From the NCBI GenBank assembly GCA_013416435.1, contig JACCEN010000004.1, positions 124,001 to 188,000 on the forward strand: a stretch of DNA of 64,000 bases, written 5' to 3'. Source of the DNA: Alcaligenaceae bacterium. Its GTDB lineage: Bacteria > Pseudomonadota > Gammaproteobacteria > Burkholderiales > Burkholderiaceae_B. Below the pieces are notes generated by a model, which saw only the letters and a list, made by a program, of their open reading frames with translations, did not search any database and was not told where the DNA came from. The number at the start of each line of letters is the position of its first letter. The first letter of the stretch is position 1. Below are positions 53,671 to 61,631 of this stretch, piece after piece. The translations under genes were made by a program, and so were the position numbers.

Positions 53671-54551
53671 AAATACTCCATCAGCAGCCGTGCGGCGGGT
53701 GTCAATGAGGCCCCCGACTGAAAGCACACCGCGAATCTCCGTTTCGCCCACGAATCCGATAAATCCACCGCCACGATTCCGCTGGCGCTGTGCCGCGCGG
53801 CCAGCACTTCTCTGGGCGCAATGCTCACCCCCAGGCGTGCCTGCACGACCCTCAATGCGGAATCGAAGTTCGACACCGTGACGCGATGGGAAAATGTGCG
53901 GCCCAGCAACGCGGCCTGCCTGCGCATGTAACTGACGACCGCGGTCGTGGGCGGAAGGCTCACTTGCTCGTAGTCCAGGACCTCCTCGAAAGCCACCGTC
54001 TTGCGGTCCGCAAGCGGATGCCCCTCCGGAACCAGCACGGCCAAGTGATCATGCCGATACGGGACGTGTTCCAGTCCCTGAAAGTCGGCGGCATCCCAGC
54101 ATATGCCCAGGGATGCGACACCGGCACGCACGCCCTGAACGACCTTTTCGCTGACGGCCTCCTCGAGACTTACGCGTATGTCGTGGTGCGCGGGTATGTG
54201 CAGAAAGCCGGCGATGTCGTCCGCCAAAGACTCGGCCATGGCGGACGAGCTGGCCAGTACCTTGATCAGGCCTTTCACTCCCGCTGCATATGCCGACATG
54301 TCCCGGTGAATCTGATCGGCGCCCGCCAGAATGGCGCGCGCGTGCTGAAGCAGGGTTTCGCCGGCCGCCGTGGGCTCCACGCCGCGCCGCCGGCGGATCA
54401 GCAATGGCACGCCCAAGGCTTCCTCCAGTGCCGCCAGGCGCTTACTGATTGCCGATGGCACCATGCTCGCATCCTCGCTCACCCGCGACATGCTGCGCAG
54501 CTCGCATACCGCCACGAACAGCCGCAGCGTCGTGATGTCTATATCCCGCAT
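53580..54551 (-). CDS. LysR-family regulator with repeat-encoded tail
   Basis: 323 residues. Winged helix ITTLRLFVAVCELRSMSRVSEDASMVPSAISKRLAALEEALG near residues 6-47; the effector domain runs to about residue 294. Residues 295-323 (GSDPVRGLTP...ETGVRPHGV) come from two palindromic repeats. Divergent from the HMG-CoA-lyase-type gene, which it probably regulates. Confidence 0.88.
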   Translation of the reverse strand: MRDIDITTLRLFVAVCELRSMSRVSEDASMVPSAISKRLAALEEALGVPLLIRRRRGVEPTAAGETLLQHARAILAGADQIHRDMSAYAAGVKGLIKVLASSSAMAESLADDIAGFLHIPAHHDIRVSLEEAVSEKVVQGVRAGVASLGICWDAADFQGLEHVPYRHDHLAVLVPEGHPLADRKTVAFEEVLDYEQVSLPPTTAVVSYMRRQAALLGRTFSHRVTVSNFDSALRVVQARLGVSIAPREVLAARHSASGIVAVDLSDSWAKRRFAVCFQSGASLTPAARLLMEYLGSDPVRGLTPGATPPASSPDETGVRPHGV

Positions 54552-54577
54552 GATATTCCCATATGGAAAATTACTCG

Positions 54578-54609
54578 TTCTTTATTAACGAAGCATACCC
54601 GATAAAGAA
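54578..54609. promoter_or_regulatory. Inverted repeat between LysR and lyase genes
   Basis: TTCTTTAT at 54578-54585 and ATAAAGAA at 54602-54609, spacer 16. It lies about 40 bases before the lyase start codon in a short A+T-rich intergenic region, a plausible regulator or promoter element. Confidence 0.4.
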
Positions 54610-54650
54610 TAGCTAGAATCAACAGACTATCGGTCGCTGAGGTTCCGCAC

Positions 54651-55577
54651 ATGTCTGTCGTGAAAGAAAAAGTCGCCATCCGGGAAGTCGGCCTGAGGGA
54701 TGGCTTGCAAAGCATTGCCCAGACCGTGCCCACCGACCGGAAACTGGAGTGGATTGCCGCAGCCCATGCTGCGGGCCTGCGCGAAATCGAAGTGGGCTCG
54801 TTCGTTCCGCCGCATCTCCTGCCACAACTCGCGGATACCGCCGAGCTGGTGAAAGCGGCGCGCGCCTTTGACGGCTTGCAAGTCTCGGTACTGATACCCA
54901 ATCTGAAAGGCGCGGAGCGCGCCATCGACGCCGAAGTCGACTTGATGCTGCTGCCCTTGTCGGCCAGCCGCGAGCACAGCCTTGCCAATCTGCGCAAGAC
55001 CCCGGACGATGTCGTCCGTGAAGCAGCAAGAATACGCGCGGCGCGGGATGCGGCCGGTTCCCGAGCCTTGATCGAAGGCGGCATCGGAACCGCCTTCGGA
55101 TGCACACTGCAAGGGCATGTGGCCCAGGACGAAGTGCTGCGCCTGGCCCTGGCGCTGCTGGAGGCCGGCGTCGATCGCATCAGCCTGGCCGACACCGTCG
55201 GTTATGCCGATCCGGCGGCTGTGAATGAATTGTTCAGCCGGGTCCAGGCAGCCGTCGGAGATCGCTTGCACGGCGCCCACTTCCATGACACCCGCGGCCT
55301 GGGCCTGGCCAATACGCTGGCGGCGCTGCAGGCAGGAGCACGCCGCTTCGACGCCTGCCTGGCAGGAATCGGCGGCTGTCCGCATGCGCCCGGAGCCAGC
55401 GGAAACGTCAGCACCGAGGACTTGGCCTTCATGCTGGAAAGCATGGGGCACGACACCGGCATCGACCTTGAGCGCCTGCTGCAAGCGCGCGCCCTTGTTG
55501 CCGACCATTTGCGCGACGTACCGCTGCATGGTGCGCTCTGGCGGGCCGGCCTGCCCAGGACCCGCACCGCAGCATGA
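54651..55577 (+). CDS. HMG-CoA-lyase-family C-C lyase
   Basis: 308 residues, HMGL-like TIM barrel. IREVGLRDGLQSI near residue 8 begins the active site, with GSFVPPHLLPQL near 47, FHDTRGLGLANTLAAL near 210 and the signature GIGGCPHAPGASGNVSTEDLAFML near 241 with the catalytic cysteine. It cleaves a 3-hydroxy-3-methylacyl-CoA-type thioester, for example HMG-CoA or citramalyl-CoA. The CoA transferase 37 bases downstream should supply its CoA ester. Confidence 0.9.
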   Translation: MSVVKEKVAIREVGLRDGLQSIAQTVPTDRKLEWIAAAHAAGLREIEVGSFVPPHLLPQLADTAELVKAARAFDGLQVSVLIPNLKGAERAIDAEVDLMLLPLSASREHSLANLRKTPDDVVREAARIRAARDAAGSRALIEGGIGTAFGCTLQGHVAQDEVLRLALALLEAGVDRISLADTVGYADPAAVNELFSRVQAAVGDRLHGAHFHDTRGLGLANTLAALQAGARRFDACLAGIGGCPHAPGASGNVSTEDLAFMLESMGHDTGIDLERLLQARALVADHLRDVPLHGALWRAGLPRTRTAA

Positions 55578-55614
55578 TGCCCGCCAAACAAACCGTAACG
55601 GAATTTCCAAGCAG

Positions 55615-56835
55615 ATGATTACCGAAGACACCGTTCCCGCCACGACCCAGGCCGCGCTGCCTCTTTCCGGCCTGCGCGTGCTGGAGTTCACCCACATGGT
55701 GATGGGTCCCACTTGCGGGCTCATACTGGCCGACCTGGGCGCCGAGGTGATCAAGATCGAGCCCATAGACGGCGACCGGACCCGGCATCTGCTGGGCGCG
55801 GGGGCCGGCTTCTTCCCCATGTTCAATCGCAACAAGAAAAGCATGGCGCTCGACCTGCGCAAGCCGGAAGCGGCCGCCATCGCGCGGCAACTGGGCGAAG
55901 GCGCGGACGTGCTCATCGAGAACTTCCGCCCAGGCGTCATGCAAAAGTATGGACTGGACTACGCATCCCTGCGTGCAAAGAACGAAAAAATCATCTATGT
56001 CAGCCACAAGGGTTTTCTGCCCGGTCCTTATGAAAACCGCACGGCCCTGGACGAGGTCGTGCAGATGATGGGCGGACTCGCCTACATGACGGGAAGGCCG
56101 GGCGATCCCCTGCGGGCGGGGAGCAGCGTGAACGACATCATGGGCGGCATGTTCGGTGCGATAGGCGTGATGGCGGCGCTGATCAGCCGCGGCATCACCG
56201 GAAAGGGCCAGGAGGTCCAGTCGGCCCTGTTTGAAAACAATGTGTTCCTGGTGGGCCAGCACATGCTTCAGTACATGCTGACGGGCCAGGCCGCCGCCCC
56301 CATGCCGGAACGCATCTCCGCCTGGGCTTTGTACGATGTTTTCACGGTCAAGGACGGCGAACAGATTTTCCTGGCGGCGGTCAGCGACAGCCAGTGGAAC
56401 ACCTTCTGCGACGCCTTCGGCTTCGATGACCTGAAGCGCCGCGAGGACCTCGCCACCAACAACCTGCGCGTGCAGATGCGCCCGACCCTGCTGGCCGACC
56501 TGCGCGAACGCCTGGCCGGCTACAGCGCTCAGACCCTCGCCGAGACCTTCGAGGCACAAGGCCTGCCCTTTGCCCCCATCGCGCGTCCCGAAGACCTGTT
56601 CGATGACCCGCACCTGAATGCCACCGGTGGGCTTGCCGACATCCGGGTGCCCGACGGCGCCATGGCCGGGCAGGACACGCGCGTTCCTCTGCTGCCGCTG
56701 GTGCTCGCCGGAAAGCGCCTGGGCGTGCGGAACTCCCCTCCTCAATTGGGCGAACACAGCGACAGCCTGCTGCAGGATCTCGGTTACGGCGCAGCTGATA
56801 TCCAGGCGCTCAGAACAGCCGGCGCCATTCAATAA
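55615..56835 (+). CDS. Class III (CaiB/BaiF) CoA transferase
   Basis: 406 residues from MITEDTVPATT. GLRVLEFTHMVMGPTCGLILADLGAEVIKIE near residue 18, RNKKSMALDLRKPEA near 72 and the catalytic Asp in TALDEVVQMMGGLAYMTG near 143. Partner of the HMG-CoA-lyase-type enzyme, activating a dicarboxylic or hydroxy acid. The ribosome site is weak (CCAAGCAG). Followed 39 bases later by a Bug gene. Confidence 0.92.
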   Translation: MITEDTVPATTQAALPLSGLRVLEFTHMVMGPTCGLILADLGAEVIKIEPIDGDRTRHLLGAGAGFFPMFNRNKKSMALDLRKPEAAAIARQLGEGADVLIENFRPGVMQKYGLDYASLRAKNEKIIYVSHKGFLPGPYENRTALDEVVQMMGGLAYMTGRPGDPLRAGSSVNDIMGGMFGAIGVMAALISRGITGKGQEVQSALFENNVFLVGQHMLQYMLTGQAAAPMPERISAWALYDVFTVKDGEQIFLAAVSDSQWNTFCDAFGFDDLKRREDLATNNLRVQMRPTLLADLRERLAGYSAQTLAETFEAQGLPFAPIARPEDLFDDPHLNATGGLADIRVPDGAMAGQDTRVPLLPLVLAGKRLGVRNSPPQLGEHSDSLLQDLGYGAADIQALRTAGAIQ

Positions 56836-56874
56836 ATCACGAAGGCAAGACCTTATATACACAAGGAGACATGC

Positions 56875-57855
56875 ATGAACAATTTTTCACCGACCCGCCG
56901 CCATGTATTGGCCGGCCTGGGCGCCGCCGCGGTGGCGTTGCCCTTTGGCGGCCGCGCCCAAAGCGATCGCCCCGTCACATTGATCTTGCCGGTGAGCGTC
57001 GGGTCCGGCGTGGACACCATTACGCGCTCGGCCTCCGAAGCGCTCGCCCATGCGCTTGGCCAAACGGTCGTCGTCGACAACCGGCCGGGCGCCGGCGGCA
57101 TCATCGGCACCAGCGCCATCGTCAAGTCCGAGCCGAACGGGTTCACCATCGGCATGGTTTCCAACAATCACGTCGTCTACCCCAGCGTGTACAAGTCGGT
57201 ACCCTTCGATCCCATCGCGGACATCACCCCCATCTCGGTCGTAGGGTCCACACCCTTCATGCTGGTCGTGAACCCGAACACCATCAAGGCGCGCAACATC
57301 CAGGAACTGGTGAGCGAACTGAAAGCCAGTCCCGACAAATACACCTATGCGTCGTCGGGAAATGGAACGATTCTGCACCTGGCCGTCGAAATGTTCGTGC
57401 ATCAGGCCGGCGCCTCGGCTCGCCATATTCCGTATCGCGGCGTCGCGCCCATGATGACCGATCTGATCGGCGGCCAAGTGGATTTCGGCGTCCTGTCGCT
57501 GCCGTCCGTAAAGAAGCAGGTGGAAAGCGGGGCATTGCTTGCCCTGGGCGCCTGCGGCGCAAAACGCATGGCAAGCATGCCCGACCTTCCCACCATCGCC
57601 GAACAGGGCGTCGCCGAGTATGAATGCGACGGATGGTTTGCCGCCGTGGGGCCGGCGGGCCTGTCCGACAAGGACGTGCAGCGTTTTCATCAAGCGCTGA
57701 AAACGGCGTTCAACGCCCCTGCCGTGCAGGTCAGCATGAAGGCCCAGGGCAACAATATCGTCAACATGCCGCCCAAAGAAACCGCCGCCTTCTTCCGTTC
57801 GGAAATGGCAAAGTACGCCGCCGTCGTGAAGGCGTCCGGACTGCAACCGGTGTAG
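56875..57855 (+). CDS. Bug-family (TTT) periplasmic binding protein (Tat-like signal)
   Basis: 326 residues. The N-terminus has TRRHVLAGLGAAAVALPFGGRAQ, a twin-arginine-type signal, unlike the Sec signals of the other Bug proteins here. PVTLILPVSVGSGVDTITR is a variant of the usual start of the fold. AAGGAG precedes the ATG. It likely captures the acid used by the lyase/CoA-transferase pair. The stop TAG is adjacent to a repeat cluster. Confidence 0.88.
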   Translation: MNNFSPTRRHVLAGLGAAAVALPFGGRAQSDRPVTLILPVSVGSGVDTITRSASEALAHALGQTVVVDNRPGAGGIIGTSAIVKSEPNGFTIGMVSNNHVVYPSVYKSVPFDPIADITPISVVGSTPFMLVVNPNTIKARNIQELVSELKASPDKYTYASSGNGTILHLAVEMFVHQAGASARHIPYRGVAPMMTDLIGGQVDFGVLSLPSVKKQVESGALLALGACGAKRMASMPDLPTIAEQGVAEYECDGWFAAVGPAGLSDKDVQRFHQALKTAFNAPAVQVSMKAQGNNIVNMPPKETAAFFRSEMAKYAAVVKASGLQPV

Positions 57856-57957
57856 GGGTCAGACCCCGCATGGGGTCTGACCCCAAGGCCTTCGCAGCAG
57901 GGTCAGACCCCAGGTCATCCATTGCGGGGGGTCAGACCCCGTACGGGGTCTGACCCC
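57855..57957. repeat. Palindromic repeat cluster (two full units, one half)
   Basis: Units at 57855-57884 (spacer GCAT) and 57928-57957 (GTAC), half unit at 57900-57911. It fills the convergent junction between the Bug and VOC genes and abuts the stop codons of both. Confidence 0.9.
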
Positions 57958-58509
57958 TCACACCCGCTGATAGCCCGTCTTTCCGCCGAACAGCTTTTCC
58001 CGCTGGGACCAGTCATGCGTCTGTTCCCACAGGCGCAGGACGTCCATTGCTTCGGCACGGAACTGGGCATCCTGCTGAGGAGTCGATATCTGCACGCCCA
58101 GCTCCAGCCTGTGTCCGGATGGATCGAAGAAGTAGATGGACAGCAGGAAATCGTCGTGGTTGACCGGGCCAATGACCGGAATGCCCTTGGCCTCGAGATC
58201 CGCCTTGGCCTTCAGCAAGGTATCCTCGTCCTTGACGCGGAAAGCGAAATGCTGGACCCAGCCCGGCGTTTCCGCGTCGCGTCCGGACGGCTCGCCCTTG
58301 TCGCGGGGGAGCTCGAAGAAAGCGATGCAGCTGCCGTCCTCCATTTCAAAAAAAATGTGGACATGAGGGCTGTAAGCCCCCGTGGACGGCACGTGGTCTT
58401 CACCCATTGCATGGATGAACTTCAGTCCCAGCACCTTGGTATAGAAGTCAACGGTCTCGCGGGCATCCTTGCAGCGGAATGCAGCGTGATGCAGGCCTTT
58501 GCACAGCAT
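57958..58509 (-). CDS. VOC-superfamily (glyoxalase/dioxygenase-type) protein
   Basis: 183 residues. Metal ligands of the family are visible: GLHHAAFRCKDA near residue 7, GWVQHFAFRVKD near 85 and GHRLELGVQ near 132. It could be a lyase, isomerase or extradiol-type dioxygenase. It follows the FAA hydrolase by 12 bases, and the pair (VOC + FAA hydrolase) is usual in ring-cleavage pathways. Last gene of the IclR-controlled operon. Confidence 0.83.
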   Translation of the reverse strand: MLCKGLHHAAFRCKDARETVDFYTKVLGLKFIHAMGEDHVPSTGAYSPHVHIFFEMEDGSCIAFFELPRDKGEPSGRDAETPGWVQHFAFRVKDEDTLLKAKADLEAKGIPVIGPVNHDDFLLSIYFFDPSGHRLELGVQISTPQQDAQFRAEAMDVLRLWEQTHDWSQREKLFGGKTGYQRV

Positions 58510-58521
58510 GGCGGTCTCCTG

Positions 58522-59505
58522 TCAGTGATCGAGCGCAGCGAAAGTCTGCTGAATCCGTCCGAAGACGGAATTGCCTTCCCGATCGAAATGTTCAATACGG
58601 ACTTCATCCCCGAAGCGCAGCAGCGGCGTCGTGGCGGAGCCCGAGTTCAAGGTTTCGAGGGCGCGGATCTCACCGATGCAACCGCAGCCGGCGCTCTCGT
58701 CTTCGTTCGACACCGTGCCCAGTCCCACCAGGCTGCCCGGTTCGAAAGGACGGGTCTGGGCAACGTGGGCGATCAAGTCGCCATAATGGAAGGGAGTGTC
58801 GATACCGGTTTCGATATTGCCCACCTGTTTGCCCCTCACCCAGCACTTCATAGTGCCGGCCACCAGCTTGCCGTCCCACAGGTCGCCAAGCTCGTCGGGT
58901 GTCACGGCAATGGGTCCCATGCTGGACGCCGGCTTGCCCGTCAGGAAGCCAAAGGTGCGCTTCAGCTCGGCCGGGATCAAGGACCGCAGCGAAATATCGT
59001 TCATCAAGACGAAAAGCTTGATGTGCCGGCTTGCGTCTTCGCGATCGACGCCCACCGGCACATCGTCGGTCACCGCGAAGATCTCGGCTTCGAAATCGAT
59101 GCCCAGGTCATCGGAAGGAAGCTTCACCGTCTCGTTCCAGGCCATGAAGCCGTGCGATATTCCTTGGTACACCAAGGGTTTCTCGTAGAAATCGTCGGGT
59201 ATGGCCTCGCCTCGCGCGGCACGGTTGCGCTTGATATGGCTGGCGTAGGCCGCGCCGTCCAGGAATTGGTATGCGCGCGGCAGGGGCGCCGCCAGTGCGT
59301 CGAGATCGAGCGGAAACTGCCCGTCGACATCGCCCGCATTGAGCTGGCCGTATAAGCGTTGGAGCGCAGGAGACACCTGGGCCCAGTTATCGAGCGCGTA
59401 CTGCATGGTGGGCGCTACCGCCCCGGCCTTCACTGCCTTGCCCAGGTCGCGGCTGACGACGGCCAACATGCCGTCCCGACCCGAACGTAAAGATGCGAGC
59501 TTCAT
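58522..59505 (-). CDS. Fumarylacetoacetate-hydrolase family protein
   Basis: 327 residues. ASHIKRNRAARGEAIPDDFYEKPLVYQG near residue 88, the metal-binding GIDFEAEIFAVTDDVPV near 135 and FGFLTGKPASSMGPIAVTPDEL near 186 are FAH-family features. It hydrolyses a C-C bond of a diketo acid such as fumarylpyruvate or fumarylacetoacetate. It lies 30 bases downstream of the frameshifted Bug gene. Confidence 0.88.
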   Translation of the reverse strand: MKLASLRSGRDGMLAVVSRDLGKAVKAGAVAPTMQYALDNWAQVSPALQRLYGQLNAGDVDGQFPLDLDALAAPLPRAYQFLDGAAYASHIKRNRAARGEAIPDDFYEKPLVYQGISHGFMAWNETVKLPSDDLGIDFEAEIFAVTDDVPVGVDREDASRHIKLFVLMNDISLRSLIPAELKRTFGFLTGKPASSMGPIAVTPDELGDLWDGKLVAGTMKCWVRGKQVGNIETGIDTPFHYGDLIAHVAQTRPFEPGSLVGLGTVSNEDESAGCGCIGEIRALETLNSGSATTPLLRFGDEVRIEHFDREGNSVFGRIQQTFAALDH

Positions 59506-59535
59506 AGTACCTTCTTCCTACTCGTTGTTGCTGTT

Positions 59536-60499
59536 TCACTGCTGAGGGATCTGGGCTTGCTGCACGACCTGCTTCCACTGGACGATGTTGTCGCGAATCA
59601 TGTCGCGCATGCCGTCGGGCGAGCTGTAGTAAGGTTCGCTTCCCATATCGTTGAGCTTCTTCCTGACGCCGGGATCCTTCAGGATGTCGTCCAAAGTGGC
59701 GTTCAGCTTGCCGATCACGTCGGCCGGCGTTCCGGCGGGCGCCGCCAGCCCCAGCCACGACATCACCTCGAAGCCGGGCAAGGCCTTATTGGCCGGAGGC
59801 ACGTCGGGCAACAAGGGCCAGGGCTCGCTGCTGGTCACCGCCAGGGCGCGCAGTTTTCCTGCCTGGATTTGCGGGCCCGCCACGGTCGCCGTGTCGACAA
59901 GGACGTCGACGTCGCCGGCGATCACCGATACGACGGGCGCGCCGCCGCCCCGGTATGGGATATGCAACATGGGTGCCTTGGCGGTGGACGCCAGCAGTTC
60001 GCCCGTCAGGTGCTGGGTGGAACCGACGCCTACCGACGAAAAACTCACGCCGTCGGATTTCCCACGCGCTGTCTCCAGCAACTGGGCCAGCGTCTTGGCG
60101 GGATTATCGGCGCTGACGGCCACGACGAAAGGAAATTGCGTGACCGTGGAGATCATGGAGAAGTCGGCCACGGGATCGTAGGGAACCGACTTGCGGACCG
60201 CGGCCGATGCGGTATGCCCACCGGTCAGCATGATCAGTGTGTAGCCGTCGGCGGGCGCCTTGGCGACATGGCCGGACGCAATGGTGCCGCCGGCGCCCGG
60301 TCCGGGATTCCACCACGAAAGGTTGCTTGAGACGGCCTTCGAGCTCTGCCGCGACGAGCCGCGCGACCGAATCGGCGTTGCCGCCGGCACCGAAGCCGTG
60401 GATCAGCGTAACGGGTTTTTCGGGATAGGCGGCAGTGGCAGCGCCGCTTGCGAAAGCCATGGCCAGGCCGGCCAGCAGTGCTTTGAAATTGAATTCCAT
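59536..60499 (-). pseudogene. Bug-family binding protein disrupted by a frameshift
   Basis: The start MEFNFKALLAGLAMAFASGAATAAYPEKPVTLIHGFGAGGNAD is intact with signal peptide and good ribosome site (GGAGACCCCG). At about 60301 one extra base in the VVESRPGAGG coding motif shifts the frame; the rest (GPGAGGTIASGHVAKAPADGYTLIML to the stop) continues in another frame. Removing one base restores a 320-residue Bug protein, the family length. Either a recent natural frameshift or a sequencing error. The downstream frame is otherwise intact. Confidence 0.85.
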
Positions 60500-60563
60500 C
60501 GGGGTCTCCTTGATTCTTGTGAGCGTCAAGGACAGACTATAGAGAGCCCCGCGCCGGATGCGC

Positions 60564-60595
60564 CACAGTTTTCCACTAAATGGAAATGATCTGTG
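60564..60595. promoter_or_regulatory. Candidate IclR operator before the Bug-FAA-VOC operon
   Basis: Core TTTTCCACTAAATGGAAAT at 60569-60587, flanked by CACAG (60564-60568) and CTGTG (60591-60595). The reverse complement matches 17 of 19 bases of the element at 61459-61477. It lies 65 bases before the start codon of the frameshifted Bug gene. Confidence 0.65.
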
Positions 60596-60603
60596 CGCAA
60601 AAC

Positions 60604-61386
60604 TCAAGCTGCGGCGTTCAGCGCCTTGCGTATCGCCCTTGCCCGGGTCTGCAGGATGGACGCCAGGGACTGTATGCGGGCCGGGCCCATGCGCCCGTCG
60701 ATGGCGGCCACGCTGATCGCGGCGATGGGCTGGTCCAGAGAATCGAACAAGGGTACGCCCACGGCGGACACACCAGGATTGACCTGGTTCCGGATGAAGG
60801 CATAGCCCTCCTTCCTGCAGCGCGCGACCGCTTTGTGCAAATCGATTTCAAGGCGGCTTCCGCCTTTGGCCGGAACATCGGTGGCCAAGCTGGCGATCAG
60901 GGCTTCGCGCTCTTCCTCGGGCAGAAAGGCCAGCATTGCCAAGCCGCCCGCGCCCAGGCCCAGCGGCCGCCTGCTGCCGACCTCCAGCGTCAGTACGCGA
61001 ACGGGCGATGGCCCTTCGTAGCGGTCCAGGCAGACCGCGTCCGCGCCGCTGCGCACGGTCAGATACACGGTGTCGCCGACCTCTTCGGCAAGGGAAAGCA
61101 AGTAACGGCGGCAGGGCTCGCGCAGATCGAAGGACATCGAGGCCGCCACGCCCAGCTCGAAGGCCAGCGGGCCAAGCATATAGCGCTTGTTGGACTCGTT
61201 CTGCACCACCATCCGCTGCTGTATCAGCCGCTGCAACAGACGATGCACGGTGGAATAAGGCAGGCCGGTGTCCGAAGCGAGCCGGGTAAGCGGCAGCCCC
61301 CTGCGTCCCGCAGTGGCCATATGCTTCATCAATTGCACCGCCCTTTCTATCGTTCCAACGTCGCCTTGCGTCGCTTTACCTCCCAT
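60604..61386 (-). CDS. IclR-family transcriptional regulator
   Basis: 260 residues from the ATG after AGGAGCCGTC. Winged helix TIERAVQLMKHMATAGRRGLPLTRLASDTGLPYSTVHRLLQRL near residues 12-54, IclR effector domain to the end (AGGLAMLAFLPEEEREAL, NPGVSAVGVPLFDSLDQPIAAISVA). It is followed by the Bug-FAA-VOC operon on the same strand. Similar dyads before itself and before that operon support autoregulation and control of the pathway. Confidence 0.9.
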   Translation of the reverse strand: MGGKATQGDVGTIERAVQLMKHMATAGRRGLPLTRLASDTGLPYSTVHRLLQRLIQQRMVVQNESNKRYMLGPLAFELGVAASMSFDLREPCRRYLLSLAEEVGDTVYLTVRSGADAVCLDRYEGPSPVRVLTLEVGSRRPLGLGAGGLAMLAFLPEEEREALIASLATDVPAKGGSRLEIDLHKAVARCRKEGYAFIRNQVNPGVSAVGVPLFDSLDQPIAAISVAAIDGRMGPARIQSLASILQTRARAIRKALNAAA

Positions 61387-61458
61387 GACGGCTCCTGTGA
61401 TGCGCCGACTTTGGGCGCCGGATGGCATTATAGGCGCGGCGCGAGCTGCGGGAAGAGT

Positions 61459-61477
61459 AATTCCATTTGGTGGAAAA
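61459..61477. promoter_or_regulatory. Candidate IclR operator before iclR gene
   Basis: AATTCCATTTGGTGGAAAA, a TTCCA-N6-TGGAA dyad 72 bases upstream of the IclR start. It matches the element at 60569-60587 in inverse orientation. A palindromic repeat begins 14 bases further upstream. Confidence 0.65.
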
Positions 61478-61490
61478 TGTGGCTGGTCAG

Positions 61491-61628
61491 GGGGTCAGAC
61501 CCCGTACGGGGTCTGACCCCGGACAACCTTATCATTGTTATGAAAAAGGGTCAGACCCCATGCGGGGTCTGACCCTCGACCAACCCGACCGCCTCGGAAA
61601 AGGGGTCAGACCCATGGGGTCTGACCCC
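61491..61628. repeat. Palindromic repeat cluster (three full units)
   Basis: Units at 61491-61520 (spacer GTAC), 61548-61575 (ATGC) and 61602-61628 (AT, one half shortened). It lies between the M20 peptidase gene and the IclR gene on the same strand, ending three bases before the peptidase stop codon. Confidence 0.9.
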
Positions 61629-61631
61629 GAA

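Noticed and set aside
54541-54560. TTCCCATATGGAA next to the LysR start as another IclR-type site
   Set aside because: Only the outer TTCC/GGAA resemble the IclR dyads; the spacing differs and it belongs to a different regulator's region.
12559-61628. Repeat clusters as a CRISPR array
   Set aside because: Units are palindromic, scattered singly or in twos and threes among genes, and lack regular spacers or cas genes.
12559-61628. Repeat clusters as insertion-sequence ends
   Set aside because: No transposase open frame lies between any two units, and no target-site duplications were evident.
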